This document shows positions 22,316-35,000 of a stretch of 64,000 nt of DNA, one piece after another. The stretch lies in the NCBI RefSeq assembly GCF_000764305.2, contig NW_025947742.1, forward strand, positions 186,001 through 250,000. Reading direction: 5' to 3'. Below the pieces are notes generated by a model. It did no database searches and was not told the origin of the DNA. It saw nothing but the letters and a program-made list of their open reading frames with translations. The position numbers and the translations under genes are program-made. Numbering within the stretch: the first letter of the stretch is position 1; the number at the start of each line of letters is the position of its first letter. The DNA comes from Hyalella azteca. Taxonomy: Eukaryota > Arthropoda > Malacostraca > Amphipoda > Hyalellidae.

Positions 22316-22371
22316 CGCCTGCCAAGGCCACGAAGGAGACTGGAAAATTGCCAGAGCATAAATTGCTTTGA

Positions 22372-25300
22372 AAAGCACTGAATAACTACTGCACATGAGC
22401 GTGAGAAATAAAAAGGAGGATGATAATTCAAGCCATCGCCACGGAATATGTGCGAACTAGAGAAATTTGCGCGAAAAATTAATTATTTTATTAAATTTCA
22501 TACAAAAGAACGAAAAGAATGGCAATTTCTCATAGGTTATTCTGATTAGATTCTTTTCTAAACTGGCTGCACAAAACGTATAGGAGAGACAAATATATTT
22601 GCAAATAGCAAGCCATGGGGCAAATAGCATCGAAGAAGGCGGCGCCAAATAAATATAACAGGTTTTGTAGCCATTTCCAAAGAATGTGCGATTTATCGCA
22701 TGCATAAAACATTACATTCGCATGAAAGGGCATTTTGTTTAATTTTTTTCGTGTGACGTGATATAAAGTTGTTCTTTTCATACACCCAATGCGTCGAGAG
22801 CCGCTTCGACAAATATTTGTAATGAGAACATAGATCTGCGCAATTATAACCTATAGTCGTCAATTTGGAGAACTTATTTTGGTGGTATAGGAAGCGCTTC
22901 TTAACTAAGGTCTTGTTATAATATAGATAATATATCAAATATTCAAATGTACAACTATCGGTAATATTGGTACATCATCTCTGGTTCAAGCTTCAGGTCA
23001 GTCTCCATTTCGAAGGAGATGAAAATGAATAATTATAAATAACGTAAAATTTTCTTTTCTAAAGTATGCAATGGGTAAAACTATAATGAAACTTCGTAAA
23101 CATTTTTTGCCTATCCAATCGCTCTAACTTAAGGAGTAAGTGCAACTAAATCGCATATAAGGTGAAGTCAAGCTGAACTGTTTATGAATAAGGTCACTTG
23201 AAATAAAATTTACAATCATTGGAAAAAAATTTACAATCACTGCCTGTTTTGAATAACATGTAAAGGCAAAAAATTACCGATGATTTCTTTACGATAGATT
23301 CCTAATTGACTGAAATGGACAAAAACTCTTGCTCCAAACACGACGTGTCAAAGAAAATGAGCCTTCATTGCATACCAATTGAGAAACATCAGCGAAAATG
23401 AAGGCAGAAATTGCAGTAGCTCGTGATGCTCGCACTGAAATTCAAGGGCCTGGCAAGTGCAGTGCCTCAAAGCAAACGAGCGACCAATAATTTTCTGCCC
23501 AAGAACAGAAGTCGTGGTCAAGCTCAACGCTTCTTGGGCAGGCCAAGCATAGCCAGGCCGAGATTTAAAGTCCCCATAAAAATAACCGGTCGGAGCAACG
23601 CTGAAGTTCATGCAACCCTGACGGCAGTATAAATCGTGAGAAATTTGGCTACGACGTCGATGCCGTGAAGTTAGGAAACCAAGCGTACCGTGTTGCACGA
23701 AGATAAGATTTAGAGACTCTGTCACAAGTCACTACGCAAGCGAAGGCCATGGAATGAAGATTTACGTGAAAATTTTTCCCAGAGTAAGCGAATGTTTTGT
23801 TGCTGATATGGAGAACTCATCTGCGATGGGGCAGAATCGTCACAAGAATTTTTGACAGCTGGTGCTAGTGAACGTGACAAGCTTGTGCCAAATGTGGCTC
23901 GCAAGATCAACAACGTCACGAGTATGGAGTGCCGTATAGCTATTGAGTCCCATATATAATTGTGGCTTTAGAACTCACAAATAATATCTTCACGAAGACC
24001 GAAGATATCAGAATCAATAAATTAATATTGCATTCACTTTTAAATCAGATAATACGTTATATATTTTGTTCATCTAATACAGAACTTGACCCAAATGGAA
24101 TATGCTGATGTAGATTCGCTAGTTTAATTCCAATGCATTTCTCAGCAGGGTTCCAAGTAGCAAAAACGGCGATATCAGGCCGACGTCCGATCACACGATC
24201 TCTCAGCCGCTCTTACTTTTATGAAGTCGATAAAAATAGCAAGACTGGCCGTCGGCGCGCCAGAAAATAACCTCATAACCTCATGAATTCATTAGGCATG
24301 TGATGATTCGTCTCAAACGCTTATATAAAAGAGCAAATTACGAAATATCGATTCGATAGATGGACATTCTATTTGATTTGATTAACACCTAGCCAGCTAC
24401 GCATTATACGCGACTAACTACTCGAGTCTTGCGTAGTTTATTATACGCGACTAACTACGCGAGTCTCGCTAGTAACATTTCAATCGAGGATACAGAAACT
24501 ATAGCCGGGCATGTCAGAAACGGTCTGAAATAATGTTCATGGAGTCAATGAGATCTTGTATCATAACAGTTGCCTCTCTACAATTTTCAATAATGATAAA
24601 TATTTATTTCATCAAGGGAGTAAATTTTCGCGTAAAATGGAGAAAGTAGCATAAGCCACTATGATAAGGCCACGATATATTATAAGAAACCATACAGTTA
24701 CCTTGGAAATAATTTGGAACAAGCGGCTGTATCGGGTGGCTTTCTTAGTGAAGGTTTAAAGTATCCGAAGTACAAATAAGCGGTCACCATCTGCTCCTTG
24801 ATACAACACGACGAAGAGATTTATGCATGCGGTGGCAGAGCAGCGGCCATGTAAGCCCCGGGTAGCGTTTAAATGATCATTATAATAAAGCGTGGAGCTC
24901 GATGATCTGAAACTACGCGAGGGCAAAGGTCACTATGGTAAAGGTGATCAGAGGTAAGGGATTAACATTCGCCATTTAGACAGCGAGACTAAATGCTTCT
25001 GCTCTAATTTCACAATAACTCAAATGACGGAAATGAGCGAGCACAACATCGACTTCTCAAAAAAGTCTGATTGATTTTCAGAGCTTTGCGAGGGAGTCAG
25101 GGCCAAAGATACAAAATTAAACAAGACCGTCATTTTAAGTTCAATAACAGGTCACTTATTGAACCCGCAACAAAATACAAAGGTAATGAATATTGAAATA
25201 TTTCACAACGGAAAATATTTGAATTGACGGGATTTTAAAAACTTTGTTTTGAGAAATTAATTGAATAAATACTTTCACAAGGTGAAAATGCAAATACGCA

Positions 25301-28300
25301 GCCAACGCCATCATTCCACTAACATAAAAAAATCGAATACCCGCAAGAATTTTCGTTTTAAGTGGAGGTTCTGATGCAGGTGTGGCGACGTCGATTTCAA
25401 GGCTCGTACATTCAGTGTTCAGGTCACCAGAGCAGACGCTGCATGGATCCGCGGCCACCAACACAACACATCAAAATTAGTAACTTTCACCGAATGTACC
25501 CACCGAGACCAACTGTCCTTATCTTCTCATCCCAGGCTGGTGGATCTTAAGCAATTGTATGAATGAAAACGTTGAAGTGATTCATTCCTTGACATTCATT
25601 CCACCACGGATGACACAGAGAAAAATGTATATCCACGTAGTGCAAAGACGTCGTAGGCGGCTAAAACGCACCGTCAAGTGGTTAATGTACAATATGACCT
25701 CTGATTTATCCCACTTAAATTAGGTCAGCATATTAATGGATAAAATGAATGTTACAGATAAAATTCCCAAGATCAGACAGTGAAAAGAACACAAATCAAA
25801 AACGTGAAAAGCCGAAAACATTTGTGCGCTTTTCATCTTGTAAATCTGTTATGATGTTTTAAAATCCATTCCTTACGTCAAGCCAGGCAAAGACTAATAA
25901 TTAAGGAAAGGAATTAATTTAGAAGCTTGAACACCACATGCCATCTCTTGATCAAGACAACAGCAAACAATGCAAACTAATGCAAACGCCTCGATGCCTG
26001 GAAATGTCAAGAGATAAAGACAAAGAAGTGCTATACAAAGCAGCTGCCCTAGAGACAGTACCTCGTAAAAACATCAACTATCTCGCACTACATCAGGAGA
26101 CCTCCGATCTCAGCCGCAGCCTTTTAAATGTCGAAGCGCGCACTCCCGGAAGCGTTCATTCCGATCACGCATAAACGAAAGAGCTGTCAATGAAAATAAC
26201 GACTTGAGACCCCGACCGACCAATACAAGATGCTAATTTATAGTGCTCAATATTAGATTATACTACTGGTCTTGGGCAAGTTCAATCCAGATCAATTGCC
26301 TCGTGGAAAAAATTACCACTCAAAATGTCATTAAAATATGTTTGGAAGTTGACGTTGATAGCAAAAGCCGTTGCATTCGAAACCCTTTCTAAGAAATTAG
26401 TTTTACAATCTGTAAATTTCATAGTTTTTATATCATAGCTCGGAGTCAATGCTATGGGTTATATTATGTCGTGGTTTTCGATCAAAATAAATAAAGGCAC
26501 CGGCGGTATCCCGTCAACGCGTAACACGAGACGTAAAGGAAGCGTGGCGAGCTGCATGGCTGTGACCAGGTAAGATCAGTGCGAGTGACTCATGCCTAAC
26601 GTATGCCTGAGGTCCTCAGCATTTGCCAGCAGTGAGTGGCCGATGACGCCGACAAACGCCATTTGTGCACGTCATCATAACATCAGGGGTGTTTTTAGAC
26701 GACATCAATTCAGTATTACAATCAAATAAACTTAGCATCAATCCATCAATAATCATATAACATTCGAGTTAAATATTAAAATTAGAAGGAGATATTCATC
26801 CATGGAAAAATTAATACGAAGATCCCCTCCACTGTTTCCTTATTTGGGTTAATTCAATCTCCTTTGATGTTATTTGATACAGAGCAGCTGTACACTAAAC
26901 AGTCACAATTTCGGTTGGTAAATTTTTAGTGAATAAGGTTACGTTTTTGAGCTGATTATGGCTGAGATACGAGGACAACAAGGTGAACAATGCAAATAAC
27001 TGAAATGCTGCCCCTGACTATCTATTATGCGGCACGCTTACAACAAACCATCGAATAATACTACCGCTTCGAGCTTATCGATCAGGAAAATAGGTCGAAC
27101 TGCGCAGATTAGCTGCATCATTCAGGCTTTGTTTACGATCAAAAGCAAAACAACATTCTTTGCCTGAACAAGTTCCATCTGCCAATATTCCTTAAAAAAA
27201 CAGGATTCAAGTTCGCTCCGACTTAAGGAAACATACAAAGCAACGGTGTCATGGACGCAAAATTATTGCATTCCCCGCGCGACCGGAACAGTTCCTGGAA
27301 AGAGAGCCGCTTCAGAAGCGCTACGCCATCGCCATATTGAAGAACAGCACAAAGTCTGTAGCGTGGTATGACCTTACCAGCGCAGGTAGTGTGTTCTTGC
27401 GAACGCATGCTGCAAATTTGTCATGTTACTTGCAGCAAGACGATAATGTCTCCAATCGATCATTACACTGATATTTGCATCTTACGGCAACTCAAGATAA
27501 TCTGGAGTAAAGTAAGAGTCGTTGAAAGATTTCATTAGAAACTACTTCAAACGTAGGAACACCATTTCCGCAAAGAAATTCTGCAAAAATATGTGCAGCA
27601 GAAGGTCAAGAGCTTACCATAAATAGAATAAAACTAATGTTTCACGCTGGATAATCAAGAAAGATCCGCGACCACAAGGAGGAATACTAAAACTCGTGCA
27701 GGAGCCCACCTCTGGTCAGCCGCCGGAAACTGACAAATTCTTGCTCGGAAGCAGGGAACGCTATAAGGTTACCAACGACCTCATTATGAACATTTGTACA
27801 ACACCTCCATACTCCCTAGCACCTATCAGTATCAACAAAACACACGTCAAAACAAAACAAAACAAAAAAAAACACACGTCACTGAAAGCAAGGTATTTGG
27901 CTCTACCTTTTAAATAGTAAATTGAAAATTAAACAGAAAAGAGTGAAGATAAAAAGCGTGTAATCATCCCGGAAGTTTAAAAATATATCATTTCAGAGGT
28001 TAATTTACCTTATACTCTGAAATCTGAATTAACGTCACCTTTAGAAGCGCCATCTTGTCTCAAAATGATCAAATAGAGCACCATTTGACCATTAACTGCC
28101 ATGACAATGTTTTGTTACTAATTGGATTACTTTGAACCTCAAATCTGACAATGTTAAGCAGCAGATGCTAGGCAGAAAAACGAGTCACCATCATAAATAA
28201 ATTCACTAATGTTAAAGAAAGGAGGAAATTTTAACTGGTACATTAGTCTAAACCGTATGCTGGGCGCAAGGGGTAATATTATTATTCGTATTGAAGTTCA

Positions 28301-28569
28301 GCAAGATGTGTGCTATATGCCAACGAATTATTCCTCTGGATACCAACTGATAAATCAAGTGTTAAAATTGGTCAATAGAAACTAAAGGCTATAATAAAAT
28401 TAAATATTATCTCTGCACAAAATCTACCACAAAAAAAGTTGAAAAGCACAACATAGATCGGAAAAAATGAATACAAAAATACGACAAAAACTTTTCAACA
28501 GTATTTTCATTGTTTTTGGATTCCACACTCCTATAAACTCGAGACACCAAGCCTAAACCAGCGCAGAAA
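22372..28569. other. Long stretch without a recognised gene
   Basis: AT-rich with scattered short frames. The more coding-like ones (25938-26174 plus, 78 codons; 27696-27917 plus, 73 codons) match no family that I know and lack good splice context. Small local duplications occur at 23208-23245 (ATTTACAATCA twice) and 24403-24475. No RNA genes are seen. Confidence 0.4.
24403..24475. repeat. 37-bp tandem duplication
   Basis: ATTATACGCGACTAACTAC begins at 24403 and recurs exactly at 24440, followed by diverged GCGAGTCT versus TCGAGTCT. AACTAC and GTAGTT near the junction form a short inverted repeat. It has only two copies. Confidence 0.7.
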
Positions 28570-28579
28570 TTCCTTCATT

Positions 28580-28840
28580 GTTCACGAGGAGCTGCGACTG
28601 TGCGCGCGGCATAGGGTGAACGTCGTCGGCATGGGGGTCAGCGCGCCCTAACGGAACAGCAGCAACACGACTCGAGGCACACACCCACCCACACCTTACC
28701 CCGACAAGCGTCGGGCACCAACTGGCTGCCGTCAGTGCCTGCCAGTTGTGGTTGCTCGGCCTCGCGACCCCGTGCGGATGACCACTGCAATATGGGCACG
28801 GTCACTCTCTTTCCGTTCCATCACGACCCCCAAGAGGTAC
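28580..28840. promoter_or_regulatory. GC- and CpG-rich block, candidate promoter or 5' exon
   Basis: An abrupt rise in GC and CpG content within AT-rich DNA, with hairpins CCGAC/GTCGG and AACTGGC/GCCAGTT. On the minus strand a donor-like GTCGGG|GTAAGG sits near 28695-28710, preceded by an ATG that opens only 29 codons. It might be a noncoding first exon of a minus-strand gene, even that at 14893-15911, but nothing proves this. A selfish GC-rich insert is an alternative. Confidence 0.25.
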
Positions 28841-28849
28841 TTGCAACAA

Positions 28850-31800
28850 TTCAGTCACAGTAACCTCAGTCAAAAATGCATTTATTTCATATCCGGAAGA
28901 TGCTCAAGCGGCTGAACTTTTAATATCGATTTATATATATAAGAGTTGAATAAATATTTATTCTTCACTCGTCAACAAATTACCCAGTGATAATCTGAAG
29001 CTGTCAAGCGCTTATATAATAATAAATGTCTAATAAATAAATGAGTCTAGTAGGAAGGAAACGATAGGCGGAATTAGATCCATGAAACTTCACAGTCGAA
29101 TATTTTCATTGGTAAACAAATTCATAATGGAAGATGAAGTGTCCAGTAATTAGCGATAGCATTGAGTACATTTTTTGATGAATCCCAACAGAGCAAAAAT
29201 ATTTGGAAATTTTCAAAAATTCGACTAATGAAATTGGCCATTATATATTTACAAATGAAATTGTTCATCAAATAAGATCAATTTAGAGAAAAACAATGGA
29301 AATACATCATCAAGCTATAACAAAAAATGAGAAAATGGCGAAAAAGAAAATGGCAAAAAAATAAAATTTATGCAGTAGAACGCATGGTGGTAAACTGTCA
29401 CCATAATTCGAGAACTTTATATCGCCGCCACCGTGTTTTGTTTTAATACTACAAACGAGAAGCGCTGATTCATGCAATGTAATTGTCTCATGGCATCATC
29501 GCTTATATTTTTTACGCCGGCATTAAGCACAACACAAGAAGACGTTGGCACTCTTGCGTTAGAAATAGCGACAAAAAACAACAAGCGCCAAGTGAAGCCT
29601 CAGGCAGACACAGATCGCACACAACGACGGCAGTTTCAGGTCAAACGTTTCCTGCGTATCCAGCTTTCAGGAACAAGAACCGTGCAGTAAGAGTGAACTT
29701 TCCGCCGTCATCTGCTAATTGAAACTCGTTGATCAGCCTATCGATATCTTGAAACACGTATTTAAAGAAAGTATCCAAAAATTACCTTGAGAAATGAAAA
29801 TAATGTGTTGCTTGCAACAGAAGCGTTAAAACTTCCACATTGTTTCGGTTTAGGGGTCATGGATCATTTCATGGTTGTCTCGGATTGACTGATGGATATT
29901 AAGAGCAATTACGAAAGCTTTTGCGACAACGCCCAAGGTCGGCAGCAGAAATAAGTGCCACCGTCGCTGGATGAAGCGTGTAATGGCAACGCCGCAAGGA
30001 TGCAGTAATTGACTTTTTCTAGGTAAATAATCCAGTGAGGCCGAAATAAGAAATAAAATAAAGGCAAATGAGTACGTAACTAATGACACTGATCTTGTTT
30101 GTATCGCAAAGCTGGACATTTTAATGATCTTCACATTGTCTTCGGTCTTCAGCGCAATGGATGATGACACAAGATTGATGGGCGCTACGCCCGGGCAAAG
30201 CTTTTATTTGCGATTTCTGAATGTCGGCCACGAATGAATATTGCAAAATCATGGCACGTAACGTTCTATGGAAGTAGTTCAGAGCGGGAAAATACTAGAC
30301 GACGAGTTGTAAAATAGAAACTAAGGTAAGTTATTTGGAATCCTAGTTAAGTTCATCATCTAACAGAACAAATGTTCCAAAATGTAATTTAATCTAAGTA
30401 ACTTAGAGTCTTGAGGAAAAGAAAACGATAGTTTTGGTAATTGCTCTGATAAGCGAAAGTCGACATTTAGACAGTCGGTTTTCAAATCAAATTTTGGCAC
30501 ACAAAATCGTGCTGCCGAGTTTGAAAACGTTTTAAACAAAATGGAAAACGGAACAGCGGCGCAAAACGCAGAAAAAATGCAGATATAACGCCGGAAAGCG
30601 ACAAATGAGAATGAGTTTATAAAAGAACAAGGGGTTTAAGTCGTCATGTATGTGACAATTTCGAAATAATTTTGGTTCGCTTTCCGTTACTGACTTGCTG
30701 TCGAATTCCAAAACGGTCGTCTTCAGGGTTTCCGCAGTAAATTACATGTCACTACCAAATCTGAAACAAGACTGTCTCATGAGAATATCTGTATTGCTGA
30801 TGGGTAGTAAAAGTTGACTTTTTTTCCTGTCATCAGCGAGTGCTAGTAAACTTGCTTTCATTATTCTGATACAAGCGGAGTATCAATTCAATTTGGAAAA
30901 TGAAGGAAGAATAGAAAATAAATGGGGGAAAATTTACTATCAGCATGCATCTTAAGCTGTGGCTTACAACGAAAACAATGCAGTACAACTGTTCCCAGGA
31001 GAAGAAAAAAGTAAGTAAAAAGAAAAACATGACGAAAATAACTACATTGCATGCGTTATAAAAAATGGCCATTAAAAAATTATAATCACGCCTCCAACCA
31101 TGAAATTGAATAACAGGCAGGAATGTAAAACTTACAAATGCAGATACAGTTGCACGTATTTATTTATTTATTTATTTTTGCACACTGCCGACGTCAAGAG
31201 TTCCAGCAAGAAAGATTATATTGCACGAGTGAGCCCACTGCCCAATCCACCATAGAATGCGTGTCCAAGATGAGAGGGACGCTTCCTCACAATATGTTCT
31301 TTGAAGGCAAAAAATCTGTGTGCTTACATGTGCGGGAAGAAAAAAATTTTTTAATAATGAATTATAATACGGTTGAATAAATTCAAACCATGTCTGCAGG
31401 GGTTATCAAGCTTTACAAGTTGATAATTTGAACCCTTAATCAATGATACCAAGTTAACGAAAGGGCGAATTCAAGACACCTCGGTCGTGAATAACATGCG
31501 CTGAACCGAGCAAGATTCCTCTATGCCCAACGCGATGGGCAAATTTAACGGTGAGCGTCCACTCATCCGTAGCATGCTTAGCTTCAATACACAGGATTAG
31601 CAAGGGGAATATTTTCATCCTGAATAAACAGATCGCATCTCGCCCGATTAGGATTGAGATGGACGTGTACAAACGATAACATATCAATGGTATGACACTG
31701 GCCTTGCAGATGAAGGATAAATCGCGAACTAAATATTCAACAGATACGTTGGTCGTCAAGTATCAGAGAGTTTGGTCGCAAAAGTATCAGATCAAAGTTT

Positions 31801-31970
31801 CCATCAGATCCAGATACCGAGACAGAGGTTCATGGGAACGACAGAGAAATTCCAAGAGTTCGGGCGTTACTTCACAGATGCGTCCTCCAGTCGGTCGTTG
31901 ATCGAGGGTCGTGAAAAAAAGCCAGTCGACGAACAGGAACTTGATATTAACTAACTTCGCTACTTGTTAA
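28850..31970. other. No recognised gene
   Basis: AT-rich DNA with chance-length frames only. A short TATT microsatellite lies at about 31158-31180. No RNA gene or mobile element was identified. Confidence 0.45.
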
Positions 31971-31971
31971 C

Positions 31972-32021
31972 ACGGCCGCTAATTGTTAACGATTACGCTA
32001 AGTACGGCCGCTAATTGTTAA
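31972..32021. repeat. 32-bp spaced duplication
   Basis: ACGGCCGCTAATTGTTAA occurs at 31972-31989 and again, identical, at 32004-32021. It looks like a recent small tandem duplication. Confidence 0.7.
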
Positions 32022-35000
32022 TAAATTGGTCTAAATGTCACAATACCGAAAGAAAGACATTCAGAAAAGAAAAAATCCATTAACTCGCCCAAATGATTAC
32101 TTTTACAAGTCTAGCGTTCACATGCAGGATCCATCAGTCAGGAGCTCTTCTTATAGTCTACCCTCACCAAGTGGCGCTAAGACTGAAATAAAGAAAGCAA
32201 TGTACGACCTGACGTCCAAACATCGCTCCTCTAAGACGATTGAATACCGTATGCCGTATTGAATACCGTAAAAGTTTCTTTGACGTTCACGAGTCTAAAA
32301 GTTGAAGAGTTAAGAGTAAGAAATGTTACGTGCTCAACGTAGCCAGTTTGAAATAAACGGTCTAATGTATAAATATAACTATAAATAATTAATGCAACGG
32401 CATTATAATTCATTATTAAAAATATTTTTTCTTACTGCACATGTGAGCACACAGATTTTTTTACCGGTAGGAATATAAAACTGAGGGGAAAACCAGAGGA
32501 TTCATAATTTAGATGAAGAATTAATGGATCATAGAACAATGCGGCTACTTGTGATGTGATGCCAGAGTTAAGCGTTATTAATATTAATATGATAAAATTA
32601 TATCATCAAAAAAGTGCACACTTTCACATCAGAAGGCAAGTTCTGATGAGATGAATGTGTTCGCATGGCTGCTTTGCATAGGCTTTCAAGAACGATCCAT
32701 CATCCCTTACATGGCGACGCTCACCATGATCCGTAAAACATGTATTAATTTCTACAGAGACCAAGCGTGCACGGGCAGCGAGGAAGTCTGCACATGAGAA
32801 TGGTCCGTCCTACCCGTACTTCCCGACCGTCAAGTGAGCTTCATCCATCACTCCTCAATTTACATGTCACTCCTTATCTGTACAGCCATAGCTATATCAG
32901 GTATACTACCTTCAAACGTGCATGAATCTTGTCCATCTAAGCTCAAAAAAATCATGAGAAAAGTCTGACCCGCAGCTCAGTGCAGCACAGAACAGCTATG
33001 GCCCTCACTTCCCGTTCAAGTTTGGGGTGAATTTAAATATGCAATATGTCAGCATACCATCATTGAGTAGTTTAATCCTGGCAATTTTGCACAGACAATA
33101 ACTAAATATATCACTAATTACACGATATAAAAAGTAAAAGCCTAAGTAACACGGTAAGAACCCAGAGGTCATCCAGCGCAAAAACTGACTAGGATACTTT
33201 CCTCGTAATACATGAAGCTCAGGAGGCCTAATTAGTGAAAAGTCAAGAGATTATTGAGCAAGACTGGCACTGACTAGCTGCCCAGTTGGGTGGAATATCT
33301 TCCACTAAAACGTCGCACGTAGCGCCATGTCTTGCATCTCTTTCTCTGGATCCAGTGCAGCAGGTTCAGAGGTCGAGGCCACCACTCTTGGCTTTGTGGA
33401 GCATCTCAGGCACCACATGGCTGGTCGCTCGGTCATATCAACTTAACATCAACGACTCAAATGGCTGAAGTGCTCTTAAACCATCTCTTAGGATACAATG
33501 GAGACTTGAGAGAATGTCAGCAAGAACATGACTGCTTGCTACAGATGTGACTCAGGCTGTTTAAAGTAACCCATCAAATGCCAGAAACATTGCTGACTTC
33601 CCATCTGTTGCAAAAATTATTATACTATTGAAAAAGGTAAACGCGTGGGTCTCTCCTTATTTGCATAAAATCTCTGGCGGATTGCGCCAAAATACCGAAT
33701 TGGTTATATGCAAAGCGTCCCCCAAATTTTACTGTCATCAAGTCCTACCAAATATTCAGTACAATAACAAAATAAAAAACGTTATAAGAAGAAACTTTAT
33801 CAGTCCACAGATTTTAAGTTGTTTTCGAAAAGAGAATAATTAGTCACGATTTGCCAGGAGCCAACGACCAAGTGCGAGTCATTGCAGCGAAGGATAGATC
33901 GATTCGCCACAAAATGAACGGCGGCAGCCTCGCTTGTCAGAAATAATCGAGCATAAATAGAGCCGTAAAAGGGAGGCATGGAGGCAAAAGCAGGTACTAA
34001 ATTAAGTGACTACACAATACTGTCGACTTGCAAGATAGCGAGTCCAGGAGACAAGGGAAATCGTCCTTAAAGTTACGTGAAATAGAAGCGTGGAATGAAT
34101 CTCGGCATGGACGACGAGCCGTGTTCAATAAAATTCAGTGTCTATAACGAAAGGGGACATAAACAAGAAATATCTGCCGATCCAACACTGTTCTGGAGCG
34201 AGTTTCACCCTTTACCTCTCATATTACCATACATGATCACTTAAAATCTTCTCTCAAAAAAGACCCCAAATATCTATCCTCCTCTTCAATATCTATTCAA
34301 TAAGTTAAAGTAACTAGATAAAACAGAATAAAATTGTGGCTATAGACAGTTACTGTTTACATATGAATGTTTGAATTAATATTGCATATTTGACGTAATG
34401 ACCGTATTTAACCTATTCATTAACTGATGTAACTACAATATGCAAACTTTCCTTCTATTCTTTTAGTAAATATATATTATAATGTAATAATTTCTTTTAC
34501 TGATTTCAGAAATTTGAATTTTTCTATATTTCCATGATTGCCAGCAAAAGGAATAAAGCTGCTAAGAACTACCACCGGAAGCAATAAGGAGGTTGCAACT
34601 TTATTAGTCTTGATCAAATATTCATTTCGCTGCAAGACTCTACTCTTTATTGCGGTTGGTCCATACAGAACGAGGTCAGAGCGTTAAGAAAACAAGCTCA
34701 CCTGCTCTTTGTTCGCAAAAAATACCGGGAATCATCCGATTGGCTCCAGCACAATTCTTTCTCGCACTCATTCTCTTTAAGAAAATCTTCGAAGACCAAA
34801 AGCAAAACGGTCTTCAACCCACCCTGCTTACTTCGAGGACTGACCGCCCTGCATATGTTAGCAAGCACGAAGAACTAAATGTGCGACCTTTGCACGGCGC
34901 TTGACCAGAACCTTTTGTAAGTCTGACCACGTCGTCCTCGATATCATGCTTGCAGTAAACCTCTTGTGAACAATGCGAGTCAAAATTTAAAGTTGACAGT

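Noticed and set aside
23348..23725. 125-codon minus ORF with an overlapping plus ORF
   Set aside because: Both strands are open, neither resembles a family, and the length is near the chance limit.
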